This document shows, piece by piece, positions 1-6,583 of a stretch of DNA of 7,872 bases; the first letter of the stretch is position 1; every line of letters starts with the position of its first letter. The notes beneath the pieces were generated by a model. It worked only from the letters and a program-made list of their open reading frames with translations, searched no databases and was not told where the DNA came from. The DNA comes from Pirellulales bacterium. GTDB lineage: Bacteria; Planctomycetota; Planctomycetia; Pirellulales; Thermoguttaceae. The stretch is taken from the NCBI GenBank assembly GCA_030617125.1, contig JAUWWA010000065.1, forward strand, positions 1 to 7,872, read 5' to 3'. The position numbers were made by a program, and so were the translations under genes.

Positions 1-304
1 CCTCGCGGCCGATCGCCTCGGGGAAGTCCTGGTGGGGCCGCAACTCGTCCGGCCATTGGCGCCACACCGTCTGGAAATAACCGAAATTCTGCGTATTGGG
101 AATACAGACACACCCGCCACGATATGGGCACTCCCAATAGGGCCCTGCCCAAGCAGGCGCGGCGCATTGCAACAGCAAAATCAACAGGACGCCACAGGCC
201 ACGTAGCGTGGGAGAGAGGCGTCTCGGTGCTCTGCCGGCAGCGCCGCATCGGTCGGAGCATGCCGGAAAGGAAACCGGTTGCTGTCGGAATGCCTTGAAA
301 TCAT
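1..304 (-). CDS. Secreted hypothetical protein with FGYFQTVWRQWP motif, 3' end cut off by window edge
   Basis: The minus strand is open from an ATG at 304 to the left edge, giving 101 visible residues with no stop. Residues 1-33 form a long polar, Arg/His-containing N-region. Residues 34-53 are a hydrophobic core (VLLILLLQ) ending in AWA before GPYW, so this is a probable Sec signal peptide cleaved after Ala53. The mature start is rich in Cys and Trp (YWECPYRGGCVCIP), followed by FGYFQTVWRQWPDE at about residues 74-87. From memory, a GYFxTxWRxWP element near the N-terminus recurs in secreted planctomycete proteins of unknown function; I could not check this. The ATG is the only good start: the frame is open back to the stop of the export gene 45 bp upstream, and a weak GGGA lies 8 nt before it. 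It is probably co-transcribed with that gene. The location is inferred to be outside the cytoplasmic membrane. The function is unknown. Confidence 0.72.
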   Translation of the reverse strand, partial: MISRHSDSNRFPFRHAPTDAALPAEHRDASLPRYVACGVLLILLLQCAAPAWAGPYWECPYRGGCVCIPNTQNFGYFQTVWRQWPDELRPHQDFPEAIGRE

Positions 305-349
305 GCCTTTGTTCCCACTATTGATGTCGTTTTGAGTCGTGAAAAAAGG

Positions 350-1417
350 TCACCGCCTGCGGCCGTAGTTATAGTTTCGTCCGAGCGTTTGGAAGCCGCG
401 GATCGTGGAAGTCCCCAGCGACGCCGTCCCCATGACCTGTTGGATCGGATCTGTGAACTTGTTGATCAGCGCGGTTGTCGCCAGCAGCTTGTCCTCGCTG
501 ATGAACAAGCGGTCGTCGGGCAGGATCTGATAGTTCGTGTCGGTGCGACCACCCTGGACAATGGCGTCGTAGTCGACCGGGAGGATTTGCTCGCATCCGG
601 AGCCGCCCGGCGCGGGACGAGCAATCCAGATATCCTTGCTCGACAACTGCGGCAGTCCACCCAAACTCGCCAAAGCGTCCAAGACCGTTTCGTTCCCCGT
701 GATCTGCATGCGCACGACCCCGTCGCCCAGGCCGGCGCCCTCCGTAATGACGTAGAACACTTTGCTGCTGAACTGGGCGACTTCGACGGACACGTCGGGT
801 GAGTCGAAATACTGCGAGAGATGCTTCTCCAAGGTTTCTTCGACCTCGGCGACCGTCTTGCCCGCCACGTGAACCGAACCGTACCGGCGCAGATTCACCG
901 TGCCGTCGGGTGTAACAAGATACTGCCCGCTGACCGGCTGCGTGCCCGATGCCCGGGCCAACTGGACCGTAACCTCCGGCGTGCGCAACACTTGCAGCAG
1001 GTGATCCGTAATGGTCTGCTGAGCGTCCTCGATCGTCATGCCCACCACGCGCACCTTCCCGTAGGCCGGACCCAGGTTCACCGTGCCTTCGCCTTCGACG
1101 AGGAAAAAATCGTCGACCGGATAGTCCAACAGCGTGCCGGCGACTTGGATCTGCAGCACGTCGTAAATCCCGGCCCGATCCGGCGGCACCGGGATCAGCT
1201 TGAGCATCTCGATCGTGAGTACGTCGGGGGGCTCGATCCGGTACGCCGGCAACGACATCATCGACAGCTCGCGCGGCGGCTCCATCAACTTAGGCGCCGG
1301 CTCGTCGAGCGACTGGTCGTAGAAATCGATCGCATGGCAACCGGTCATTGCTATCGCCGTGCACACCGCCAGCACTGCCAGCAACGATCTGCGGACCCGT
1401 CGGCAAGCAGTGGTCAT
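350..1417 (-). CDS. Polysaccharide biosynthesis/export lipoprotein (Wza-like, tandem export domains plus SLBB)
   Basis: Probable outer-membrane or periplasmic component of a capsule/exopolysaccharide export channel, 355 aa. The N-terminus is a lipoprotein signal: basic ACRRVRRS, hydrophobic LLAVLAV, and lipobox MTGC with the lipidated Cys27. Residues 58-70 (AYRIEPPDVLTIE) open the export domain. Two related modules follow: VEGEGTVNLGPAYGKV with VVGMTIEDAQ (about 107-155) and VTPDGTVNLRRYGSV with VAGKTVAEVE (about 168-216). An SLBB-like segment follows from about 219 to 307 (VFYVITEGAG, GNETVLDAL, YQILPDDRLFI). The tail ends in GRNYNYGRRR. I chose the ATG at 1417 because GGAG lies 9 nt upstream and the signal peptide then begins correctly. 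The frame stays open to 1549, but that adds 44 residues ahead of the signal sequence and is less likely. No glycosyltransferase or tyrosine kinase partner is in view. Family assignment is confident; the polysaccharide is unknown. Confidence 0.9.
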   Translation of the reverse strand: MTTACRRVRRSLLAVLAVCTAIAMTGCHAIDFYDQSLDEPAPKLMEPPRELSMMSLPAYRIEPPDVLTIEMLKLIPVPPDRAGIYDVLQIQVAGTLLDYPVDDFFLVEGEGTVNLGPAYGKVRVVGMTIEDAQQTITDHLLQVLRTPEVTVQLARASGTQPVSGQYLVTPDGTVNLRRYGSVHVAGKTVAEVEETLEKHLSQYFDSPDVSVEVAQFSSKVFYVITEGAGLGDGVVRMQITGNETVLDALASLGGLPQLSSKDIWIARPAPGGSGCEQILPVDYDAIVQGGRTDTNYQILPDDRLFISEDKLLATTALINKFTDPIQQVMGTASLGTSTIRGFQTLGRNYNYGRRR

Positions 1418-1640
1418 GAGCGGATGCTCCGAGTGAGTCTGGCGAATTCTGTGAAGATTGCGAAAGGCGATGTTAAGCTGGGCTGGCATAACGGTCCGCG
1501 CAGAGGCCGATAAAGCTCGTGCAATCCACGCTATCCAAGTAATCGGCAAAGTTTACCAGGCACTTGAACGTGTCCGGGAAATGGCGTTTTGAAAAGCCGC
1601 GGCTTTGCAGTACACCGTTACGCAGAGTCCCAAAGAGGAC
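1418..1640 (-). other. Leader/promoter region of the export gene, no clear promoter
   Basis: This is the non-coding stretch between the DUF1559 terminator and the export gene start. A promoter is expected here because of the terminator. I found only weak -10-like candidates (for example TAAACT preceded by TGG, around 1553-1561 on the minus strand) and no convincing -35 or sigma-54 element. A perfect 14-bp palindrome, AAAGCCGCGGCTTT, sits at 1593-1606. Confidence 0.35.
1427..1430 (-). promoter_or_regulatory. Ribosome binding site of the polysaccharide export gene
   Basis: GGAG on the minus strand, 9 nt before the ATG at 1417. It supports the internal start that places the lipoprotein signal at the N-terminus rather than the longer open frame beginning at 1549. 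Confidence 0.6.
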
Positions 1641-1675
1641 AAAAAAAACCCCGGCTGCCGTGGCAACCGAGGGTT
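1641..1675 (-). terminator. Intrinsic terminator of the minus-strand DUF1559 gene
   Basis: Read on the minus strand, AACCCTCGGTTGCC pairs with GGCAGCCGGGGTT through a two-base loop (AC). The stem is about 13 bp with one bulged T and one T-G pair, and an uninterrupted run of eight T follows. It starts about 30 bp after the stop codon at 1707, as expected for a Rho-independent terminator. It also separates this gene from the export gene downstream, so the export gene needs its own promoter in 1418-1640. Confidence 0.88.
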
Positions 1676-1706
1676 CGATGTCTCGCCGACGCCGTGCTCC
1701 GGCCGC

Positions 1707-2735
1707 TCAGAAGTCGGCCTCGTCCAGTATACCCGCTACGTTCAGCCCCGGCGGCGAAGAAAAAGACGCAGAAACCCGTGCTGCCTCGAAGCTATTCGGG
1801 GTCATCAGGTGTTGGTAGACCCTGTAGTCGATGTTGTCCTCCAGGAATATCGTGTGTCCGTCGCAGAAGGTGGCGACCACGCCGCCGGAATGGCGCGATC
1901 CACAAGTGCCGGCAGTGTCACCGGGGTGCGTGTCGGGATCTATATCAGGGTCGTTAATCTTCCATGCATCGAGCTCAGCCACGTCAGGTGCCAAGAGCCA
2001 CCCGAAACCGACCTGGTTTGCGAAATAGTCGGTCCAGTTACCGTCGGTTGCGACGCTCGAGCCGACTAGACTCTCGGAGAGCAACAAGGTATTCGCGCAA
2101 CCGTCATGCCCGCTTATGTAGTCCTGCGAAACCGAAACGACGACTTCGGAAGCGGGGAGGTTGTGGTTGTGGAATACACCGTTATAGGCATAATCGCGTG
2201 GAAGTGGACTGACGCTAGGGTCGTCTGGCAAGCCACAATTTACCCGATAAGCCAGCGAGGTGGAGCCGGGACCCGTCTCCCCCGACGGATCGCTAGGGCA
2301 TCCAAAGAGTTTTAGGTACACGTGCCCGTCATAATCATCTCCGTCCAAGTCTAAGTCTCCTCGCTCGGTGCCCGCATCCCATATTTTCCAAAGATCGTTT
2401 CGGTCAATGTATGGCAAGATCATGACCGCCCAACTTACGGAAGTCAGATCAATAGGATCGGTGGCGGCGTCCGGGCCGAGCCGGTTCCGGAACCCCGGAA
2501 ACAACCGGTGAGCCGCTTCGTAGCCTATGAGCGCCAATCCGATGTTTTTTTGATTGTTTATGCACGCTGTCCGGCGGCCGGCCTCGCGGGCCGCCTGCAC
2601 GGCCGGCAGCAGCAGCGCCACGAGCATCCCGATGATGCTGATCACCACCAACAACTCGACCAGCGTAAAACCGCGCGGCGGCCGGTCAAGCGTAGACTCT
2701 TGCAACACAAAACCACTTCTGTTCCGGCGGATCAT
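1707..2735 (-). CDS. DUF1559 family protein with prepilin-type N-terminus (342 aa)
   Basis: Pseudopilin-like exported protein of the large planctomycete DUF1559 family; no biochemical role is known to me. Residues 1-22 form a leader ending in PPRG, and the prepilin peptidase site is G22|FTLVE with the conserved Glu27. Residues 23-46 are the hydrophobic helix ([16 protein letters not shown]), followed by [11 protein letters not shown] and [12 protein letters not shown]. In the body are [16 protein letters not shown] (101-116), a DxDxDG-like acidic loop (127-136), and CPSD (146-149). Near the C-terminus is HX9DG: H282, D292, G293 in [14 protein letters not shown], then VYQHLMTPN. The length is typical. 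The start at 2735 has a strong GGAGG 6 nt upstream. The plus-strand gene at 3144 is a diverged paralogue. Its GC content (about 53% in a sampled line) is lower than the housekeeping genes nearby. It is closed by the terminator at 1641-1675. Confidence 0.93.
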   Translation of the reverse strand: MIRRNRSGFVLQESTLDRPPRGFTLVELLVVISIIGMLVALLLPAVQAAREAGRRTACINNQKNIGLALIGYEAAHRLFPGFRNRLGPDAATDPIDLTSVSWAVMILPYIDRNDLWKIWDAGTERGDLDLDGDDYDGHVYLKLFGCPSDPSGETGPGSTSLAYRVNCGLPDDPSVSPLPRDYAYNGVFHNHNLPASEVVVSVSQDYISGHDGCANTLLLSESLVGSSVATDGNWTDYFANQVGFGWLLAPDVAELDAWKINDPDIDPDTHPGDTAGTCGSRHSGGVVATFCDGHTIFLEDNIDYRVYQHLMTPNSFEAARVSASFSSPPGLNVAGILDEADF

Positions 2736-2741
2736 GACCCA

Positions 2742-2746
2742 CCTCC
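2742..2746 (-). promoter_or_regulatory. Strong ribosome binding site of the minus-strand DUF1559 gene
   Basis: GGAGG on the minus strand, 6 nt before the ATG at 2735. It fixes the start and therefore the 22-residue prepilin leader. Confidence 0.75.
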
Positions 2747-2747
2747 C

Positions 2748-3130
2748 TTTCTGCTCAGGTCCGACTGGTCTGATTCCTTGCCCAATAGTATTCTCTCAAA
2801 TCTCGGCACAAAAATCCAGTCCTTGCGACGCGAATCTGAAAATTCCGTCGCGATTTGCGGGTGGCAGGCCGCGGGAGCCCGGTCTGTGGACGCACGCCGC
2901 ACGGCCCAAGAGAGGGTGCGCTTCGCCTGTGCGTCGAATCCAGTGGGTTACCAACCCCCCGCGTTGCTGGCGGTTTCCCGGGCGAAACCAGCCTGGGGAT
3001 CATGGATATCATGGCGAACCGCGCGGCGCCATCGCGGGCAATCCGGCCGATTCCTGCAAACGAGGCTGGTTTTTCTTGCCGTTTTCTGAAACAATAAAGA
3101 CTGAGGGCGAGCCCGGTACGTTGACGAAAG
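2748..3130. other. Divergent intergenic region between two DUF1559 genes
   Basis: About 400 bp separates the start codons of the two head-to-head DUF1559 genes, and the stretch should hold both promoters. Open frames cross it on both strands, but they overlap each other, lack family motifs and have skewed Arg/Pro composition, so I do not call a gene. It contains an imperfect inverted repeat (2825-2834 against 2843-2851, GCGACG-C-GAA / TTCCGTCGC). A plus-strand AT-rich patch, AACAATAAAGAC, lies near 3089-3101 and could hold a -10 element for the right-hand gene. Nothing else was recognised. Confidence 0.5.
2785..2814 (-). promoter_or_regulatory. Candidate promoter of the minus-strand DUF1559 gene
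   Basis: Minus-strand TACTAT (4 of 6 matches to TATAAT) at 2785-2790. Upstream lie TTGTGC at 15 nt spacing or TTTTTG at 18 nt spacing, neither ideal. The start site would fall about 40 nt before the ATG. The area is locally AT-rich in an otherwise GC-rich spacer, which is the main reason for proposing it. Confidence 0.25.
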
Positions 3131-3143
3131 AAAGGCGGCGGAG

Positions 3144-3956
3144 ATGTCCCCTTCAACACGCGCTAGACGCGATGGTTTTACGCTGGTCGAGTTGCTGGTG
3201 GTGATCGTGGTGATCGCCATGCTGGTGGGGCTGCTGGTGCCGGCGGTCAACGCCGCCCGAGAAGCCGCGCGGCAGGCCGTCTGCATGAACAACCAAAAAG
3301 AACTCGCCACGGCCATACAGCAGTACATCACGGCAAAGGATCGTTATCCCGGCTATAGAAACTTCAATGGTACAGACCCCACCTCTGGAATTAATCCTCC
3401 TATCAGTTGGGCGACCGTGCTCTTTCCATACATCGGTCGCATGGACTTGTGGAAGGAGTGGCGCAATGCTGCCGCAGCACCAACACCGGTCTTGCTGAAT
3501 CAGTTGGTTTGTCCCGACGATGATCCTCGCGCTGCCATCGCTCCACTGAGCTACGTGGCCAGCAGAAATATCTTCAGAGACCGCGCACTGGCCGACCCCA
3601 ACAATGACGTATCGCCGGACGATATTGATTCCAATCAGACGACCCCGATGATCTCGGAACAGATGTCGTCCATCTCTGTTCCGTCTCAGATTCCATCTAG
3701 TTCGCTGCCTGAGACTGAACTTAATCCGCTGCGCGCGTGGACTGATACCACTACGGTTATTAGCGCTACATATAGTGATGTGGCCAGAACCTGTTTTGTT
3801 TTTGAGACCCCGATTCCAACGCCGTGGCCCACGTTTCGCAATTTTTTCTCCTCGGGTCATCCGAACTTGGTGATCGTCACTTTCTGCGACGGGCATTCGG
3901 AGAAGATTCGTCTCGACACCGTCTGCGACCCCAACCTGTACAACGCCAGCCCGTAG
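3144..3956 (+). CDS. DUF1559 family protein with prepilin-type N-terminus (270 aa)
   Basis: Second pseudopilin-like DUF1559 protein. The leader is only 11 residues ([11 protein letters not shown]), with the peptidase site at G11|FTLVE and Glu16. The hydrophobic helix [17 protein letters not shown] follows, then NAAREAARQ and CMNNQKELA. It shares with the minus-strand neighbour NNQK, YPGYRN (against FPGFRN), [19 protein letters not shown] (against [19 protein letters not shown]) and a CPDDDP/CPSDP element, so the two are paralogues. HX9DG is present as H239, D249, G250 ([14 protein letters not shown]). A Ser/Pro-rich stretch (174-192) is specific to this copy. At 270 aa it is on the short side and lacks the VYQHLMTPN tail of its neighbour. 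AAAGG lies 8 nt before the ATG. The gene ends with tandem TAG stops, 38 bp from the convergent dprA. Function is unknown; a cell-surface location is inferred. Confidence 0.92.
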   Translation: MSPSTRARRDGFTLVELLVVIVVIAMLVGLLVPAVNAAREAARQAVCMNNQKELATAIQQYITAKDRYPGYRNFNGTDPTSGINPPISWATVLFPYIGRMDLWKEWRNAAAAPTPVLLNQLVCPDDDPRAAIAPLSYVASRNIFRDRALADPNNDVSPDDIDSNQTTPMISEQMSSISVPSQIPSSSLPETELNPLRAWTDTTTVISATYSDVARTCFVFETPIPTPWPTFRNFFSSGHPNLVIVTFCDGHSEKIRLDTVCDPNLYNASP

Positions 3957-3959
3957 TAG

Positions 3960-3976
3960 GGCGCGTGCAACGCGCC
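3960..3976. terminator. Hairpin between convergent DUF1559 and dprA genes
   Basis: GGCGCG-TGCAA-CGCGCC forms a perfect 6-bp GC stem with a 5-nt loop. It starts one base after the tandem TAG stops of the plus-strand gene and lies 19 bp beyond the dprA stop. There is no T-tract on either side, so it is a weak or Rho-assisted terminator at best. It could serve both genes. Confidence 0.35.
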
Positions 3977-3994
3977 AATTGGGCTATCGCCGGT

Positions 3995-5173
3995 TCACAT
4001 CCGCACGACGGTCGTGCCGCTTAGGCGGCGAATCAGCCGTCGCATCTCCAGCACGCTGAGCGTCGAGAGCACGCGCTGCACGGGCAGGCCGCTTTGGGCA
4101 ATGACCTCGTCGACCGACGTCGCTTCGCCGCCGATCGCCGCGAGGACTTTCTGCTCCAACTCGTTCAATTGCAGCTCGGCCGGATGACGGACGATCTGCC
4201 CGTCGTCGCGCGGCGTGGCCTCGACCAGCGGGCCGAGTTCCTCCAGCACGTCGTCGGCCGTCTCGACCAGCTTGGCGCCGTCGCGCAAAAGCCGGTGGCA
4301 GCCGCGTGCAGTTCGGGAATCGACGCGGCCGGGTACGGCGAAGACCTCGCGGCCTTGCTCCATGGCGTGTCGGGCGGTGATCAGCGCCCCGCTGCGGTCG
4401 CCGGCCTCGACGACGATCACGCCCAGCGAAAGCCCGCTGATGAGCCGGTTGCGCTGGGGGAACCCGCCGGCCAATGGCTCCATCCGCGGCGGTGCTTCGC
4501 TCAAGAGCGCGCCGCGGGCGATTACCTCTTCGGCCAGCTTGCCGTGCTCGGGCGGATAGATGTTCAACACGCCGCTGGCCAGCACGGCGATCGTTCGGCC
4601 GCCGCCGTCCAGCGCGCCGCGATGGGCGGCGGCGTCGATCCCGCGGGCCAGTCCGCTGACGACCGTCAGCCCCGCGCGGGCGAGACTTCCCGCAAGCCGC
4701 TCGGCCTGATTGAGCCCGTACCGTGTCGCATGCCGCGTGCCGACCATCGCGATCGCCAGGGCATCGTCGGCCTTCAGACTGCCACGGAGAAACAGTACGC
4801 CGGGCGGGTCGGGGATCTCGCGCAGCATGCGCGGATAGCCGTTGTGCGAGTCGCCGCCGGGTTGTGAATCGTCGCCGCGCGGTTCGACAAGGATATCGAC
4901 GCCGTGCTCCCGGCACAGCGCGATTTCCGTCTCGACGTCGATCTCGTCGCAGGCGGCGGCGATCTTGCGCGAGAGCTTCGGCCCGACGCCTTGCACCTCG
5001 CACAATTCGCGCGGCGCAGCGCCAAGCACCGCTCGCGACGACCCGAAACGGTCGAGCAACGCGCGGCGCATCAACGGCCCAACGCCTGCAATCAACGAGA
5101 GCCGCAACGTGTCGATGAGTTCGTCGGGAGCGGGCTCTGCGGCGGTACTTTCCGTGTCGCACATTATGATCAT
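3995..5173 (-). CDS. dprA: DNA-processing protein DprA (Smf)
   Basis: Cytoplasmic single-stranded-DNA-binding protein that loads RecA on incoming DNA during natural transformation. It is also kept in many bacteria not known to be competent. The 392 aa show the full domain order. Tandem helix-hairpin-helix elements come first (AGVGPLMRRALLDRFG, 29-44; VQGVGPKLSRKIA, 60-72). The Rossmann-like core (about 113-310) has MVGTRHATRYG (143-153), SGLARGIDAAAHRGAL (173-188), GFPQRNRLISGLS (237-249), VVEAGDRSGALITARHA (254-270) and FAVPGRVDS (278-286). A C-terminal winged helix lies at about 333-392. The linker before YPRML carries roughly nine extra residues (DDSQPGGDSH). I chose the ATG at 5173 because its ATGA overlaps the TGA of the small upstream gene, indicating translational coupling. 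The ATG at 5164 is an alternative, and neither has a Shine-Dalgarno sequence. The identification is secure. Confidence 0.96.
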   Translation of the reverse strand: MIIMCDTESTAAEPAPDELIDTLRLSLIAGVGPLMRRALLDRFGSSRAVLGAAPRELCEVQGVGPKLSRKIAAACDEIDVETEIALCREHGVDILVEPRGDDSQPGGDSHNGYPRMLREIPDPPGVLFLRGSLKADDALAIAMVGTRHATRYGLNQAERLAGSLARAGLTVVSGLARGIDAAAHRGALDGGGRTIAVLASGVLNIYPPEHGKLAEEVIARGALLSEAPPRMEPLAGGFPQRNRLISGLSLGVIVVEAGDRSGALITARHAMEQGREVFAVPGRVDSRTARGCHRLLRDGAKLVETADDVLEELGPLVEATPRDDGQIVRHPAELQLNELEQKVLAAIGGEATSVDEVIAQSGLPVQRVLSTLSVLEMRRLIRRLSGTTVVRM

Positions 5174-5415
5174 TGGGCCGGCGCGGCGCCGTCGATCAAC
5201 TCGGTCGTGGTGATGTGAATCAAAGCGCAGTTGACGAGCCGTTCGATCTGGCCTTCAATCCCGTCACGGGCAGGAATGCCGATATGCACGGTTGATCGCC
5301 CCACCATCGCCATTTCAGGATGACGCACCTCGAACTCCCGGCCGTCGGACAGCGAGAGTCGAAACGGCCGGAAAGGTTGCGCACGGAGCAATTCCAGAAT
5401 ATCGTTCGGTCTCAT
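5170..5415 (-). CDS. Small conserved hypothetical protein (81 aa), coupled to dprA
   Basis: The protein starts MRPNDILELLRAQPFRPFRLSL, followed by SDGREFEVRHPEMAMVGRSTVHIGIP and ends with LVNCALIHITTTELIDGA. From memory this matches a small family widespread in planctomycetes (pattern: LL..QPF.PFRL.LSDGR.F.V.HP) with no known function; I cannot verify it here. It has no signal peptide or membrane segment and looks like a compact cytoplasmic alpha/beta protein. The start is the ATG at 5415, because GAGGAG lies 8 nt upstream. A GTG at 5424 in the same frame overlaps that Shine-Dalgarno sequence and is rejected. The stop overlaps the dprA start by 4 bp (ATGA), so the two are probably translated together. 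It has its own candidate promoter and does not need to depend on aroB transcription. Confidence 0.85.
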   Translation of the reverse strand: MRPNDILELLRAQPFRPFRLSLSDGREFEVRHPEMAMVGRSTVHIGIPARDGIEGQIERLVNCALIHITTTELIDGAAPAQ

Positions 5416-5423
5416 CGAATACA

Positions 5424-5429
5424 CTCCTC
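5424..5429 (-). promoter_or_regulatory. Ribosome binding site of the small gene before dprA
   Basis: GAGGAG on the minus strand, 8 nt before the ATG at 5415. It decides between that ATG and the upstream GTG at 5424, which lies inside the site. It is the only Shine-Dalgarno sequence serving the small gene-dprA pair. Confidence 0.75.
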
Positions 5430-5435
5430 AAAAAT

Positions 5436-5464
5436 ATGATATCACATCGCCCGCTCCACGACAA
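5436..5464 (-). promoter_or_regulatory. Candidate sigma-70 promoter for the small gene and dprA
   Basis: On the minus strand, TTGTCG (5459-5464, 4 of 6 matches) is followed after exactly 17 nt by TATCAT (5436-5441, 5 of 6). It lies in the 68-bp gap after aroB. Transcription would start near 5429, leaving a very short leader that begins at the Shine-Dalgarno sequence. A palindrome TGATATCA (5437-5444) overlaps the -10 element and could be an operator, or may simply reflect the -10 sequence. Confidence 0.5.
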
Positions 5465-5483
5465 GGGCCCAAGGGTCGCGGCT

Positions 5484-6569
5484 TCATAAGGCGGCCAGCA
5501 CGTCGGCCGCTTCGACGTCGCCGACCAACTCGACGCGGCCCATCTCGCCGGGCAGCACGAAACGCAGCTTGCCGTGTTGGACCTTCTTGTCGTGCATCAT
5601 CGATTCCATGATTTCGTCGCGGTCCAGTGCGGGCGTGTCCACCGGCAGGCCCAAGGCTTCCAGCAGCTTGCGTTGCCGCTCGGTCAAGTCGGCATCAATC
5701 CGGCCCAGCCGCTCGGCCAGGCGCGAGGCGCACAACATGCCGATCGCGACGGCTTCGCCGTGCAACAGTTCGCCGTAGCCGCTGAGCGTTTCGAAGGCGT
5801 GGGCGAAGGTATGGCCGTAGTTGAGCACGCAGCGCAGGCCCGACTCTTCCCGCTCGTCGTTCTCGACGACGTTGGCCTTCAGCCGACAGCATCGAGCGAT
5901 GACGTGGACCAGCGTGTCGTGGTCGCGCTGGATCAGCCCGGCTGTGTTGGCTTCGAGATAGTCGAACAGTTCGGCATCGAGGATCACGCCGTACTTGACG
6001 ACTTCGCCCAGCCCGGCGCGGTAGTGGCGGGGTTCGAGCGTGGCGAGCACGGCGGTGTCGATCAGCACGCCGACGGGCTGCAAGAATGCCCCGACCATGT
6101 TCTTCGCCTCGGGCAGGTTGATGCCCACCTTGCCGCCGACGGAGCTGTCGACCTGGGCGAGCAAGGAGGTGGGCGCCTGGAAGAACCGGACACCGCGGGC
6201 GTACGTGGCGGCGACGAACCCGGCCAGGTCGCCGACCATGCCGCCGCCGACGGCCACCACGACCGACTTGCGATCGGCGCCGAGTTCGAGCATGCCGTTC
6301 CAGAGTCCGGCGGCCATGTCGATCGACTTGCTCGGCTCGCCCGGTTCGACGCAGATCACGTCGACCTCGATCGACTGATTCGCCAGGCTCTCGGCGACCT
6401 TCAGCGCGTGCGGTTCTTGGACGTTGTCGTCGGTGACGACGACGGCATGCGAGACCTTGCCGCGCTCGACGAGGAACCGGCCGGCGACGCCGAGGTTCTC
6501 CGTGCCGATTTCAATATCGTAGCTGCGCTCGGCCAGGTTCACGCGAACGGTTTGGGCGGAAGTACTCAC
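5484..6569 (-). CDS. aroB: 3-dehydroquinate synthase
   Basis: Second enzyme of the shikimate pathway, converting DAHP to 3-dehydroquinate with NAD+ and a divalent metal in the cytoplasm. At 361 aa it is of normal bacterial length. Motifs in order: EPGEPSKS (75-82), the NAD-binding GGGMVGDLAGF (108-118), ATYARGVRFFQAPTSLLAQ (120-138), DSSVGGKVGIN (141-151), KNMVGAF (156-162), and AGLGEVVKYG (185-194). The expected metal ligands are Glu189, His253 (NYGHTFAHA) and His270 (LLHGEAVAIG), and HDKK is at 326-329. All core residues I look for are present, so it should be active. The start is a GTG at 6569 supported by AGGAG 8 nt upstream. It lies 14 bp after the stop of the VOC remnant. Whether it is transcribed from coaX or from a promoter inside the remnant is open. 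Confidence 0.97.
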   Translation of the reverse strand: MSTSAQTVRVNLAERSYDIEIGTENLGVAGRFLVERGKVSHAVVVTDDNVQEPHALKVAESLANQSIEVDVICVEPGEPSKSIDMAAGLWNGMLELGADRKSVVVAVGGGMVGDLAGFVAATYARGVRFFQAPTSLLAQVDSSVGGKVGINLPEAKNMVGAFLQPVGVLIDTAVLATLEPRHYRAGLGEVVKYGVILDAELFDYLEANTAGLIQRDHDTLVHVIARCCRLKANVVENDEREESGLRCVLNYGHTFAHAFETLSGYGELLHGEAVAIGMLCASRLAERLGRIDADLTERQRKLLEALGLPVDTPALDRDEIMESMMHDKKVQHGKLRFVLPGEMGRVELVGDVEAADVLAAL

Positions 6570-6577
6570 GCAACGCG

Positions 6578-6582
6578 CTCCT
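6578..6582 (-). promoter_or_regulatory. Ribosome binding site deciding the GTG start of aroB
   Basis: AGGAG on the minus strand, 8 nt before the GTG at 6569. It lies in the 14-bp gap after the stop codon of the VOC remnant, so aroB keeps its own translation signal independent of the broken gene. Confidence 0.65.
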
Positions 6583-6583
6583 G

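Noticed and set aside
821..1513. A 230-codon plus-strand open frame antisense to the export gene
   Set aside because: Its composition (Arg, His, Gln, Leu) is that of an antisense frame, it has no motifs, and the export lipoprotein explains the region.
1418..1549. A 44-residue N-terminal extension of the export lipoprotein
   Set aside because: It would bury the lipoprotein signal inside the protein, whereas the ATG at 1417 has a GGAG and a correctly placed signal peptide.
2755..3331. Several overlapping open frames in the divergent DUF1559 spacer and the start of the plus-strand gene
   Set aside because: They overlap each other on both strands, lack family motifs and convincing ribosome binding sites, and partly antisense the prepilin coding region.
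3984..5162. A second 392-codon minus-strand open frame overlapping dprA almost completely
   Set aside because: It is extremely rich in Arg and Ala with no recognisable motif, as expected for a shifted frame in GC-rich DNA. The dprA frame carries every family motif.
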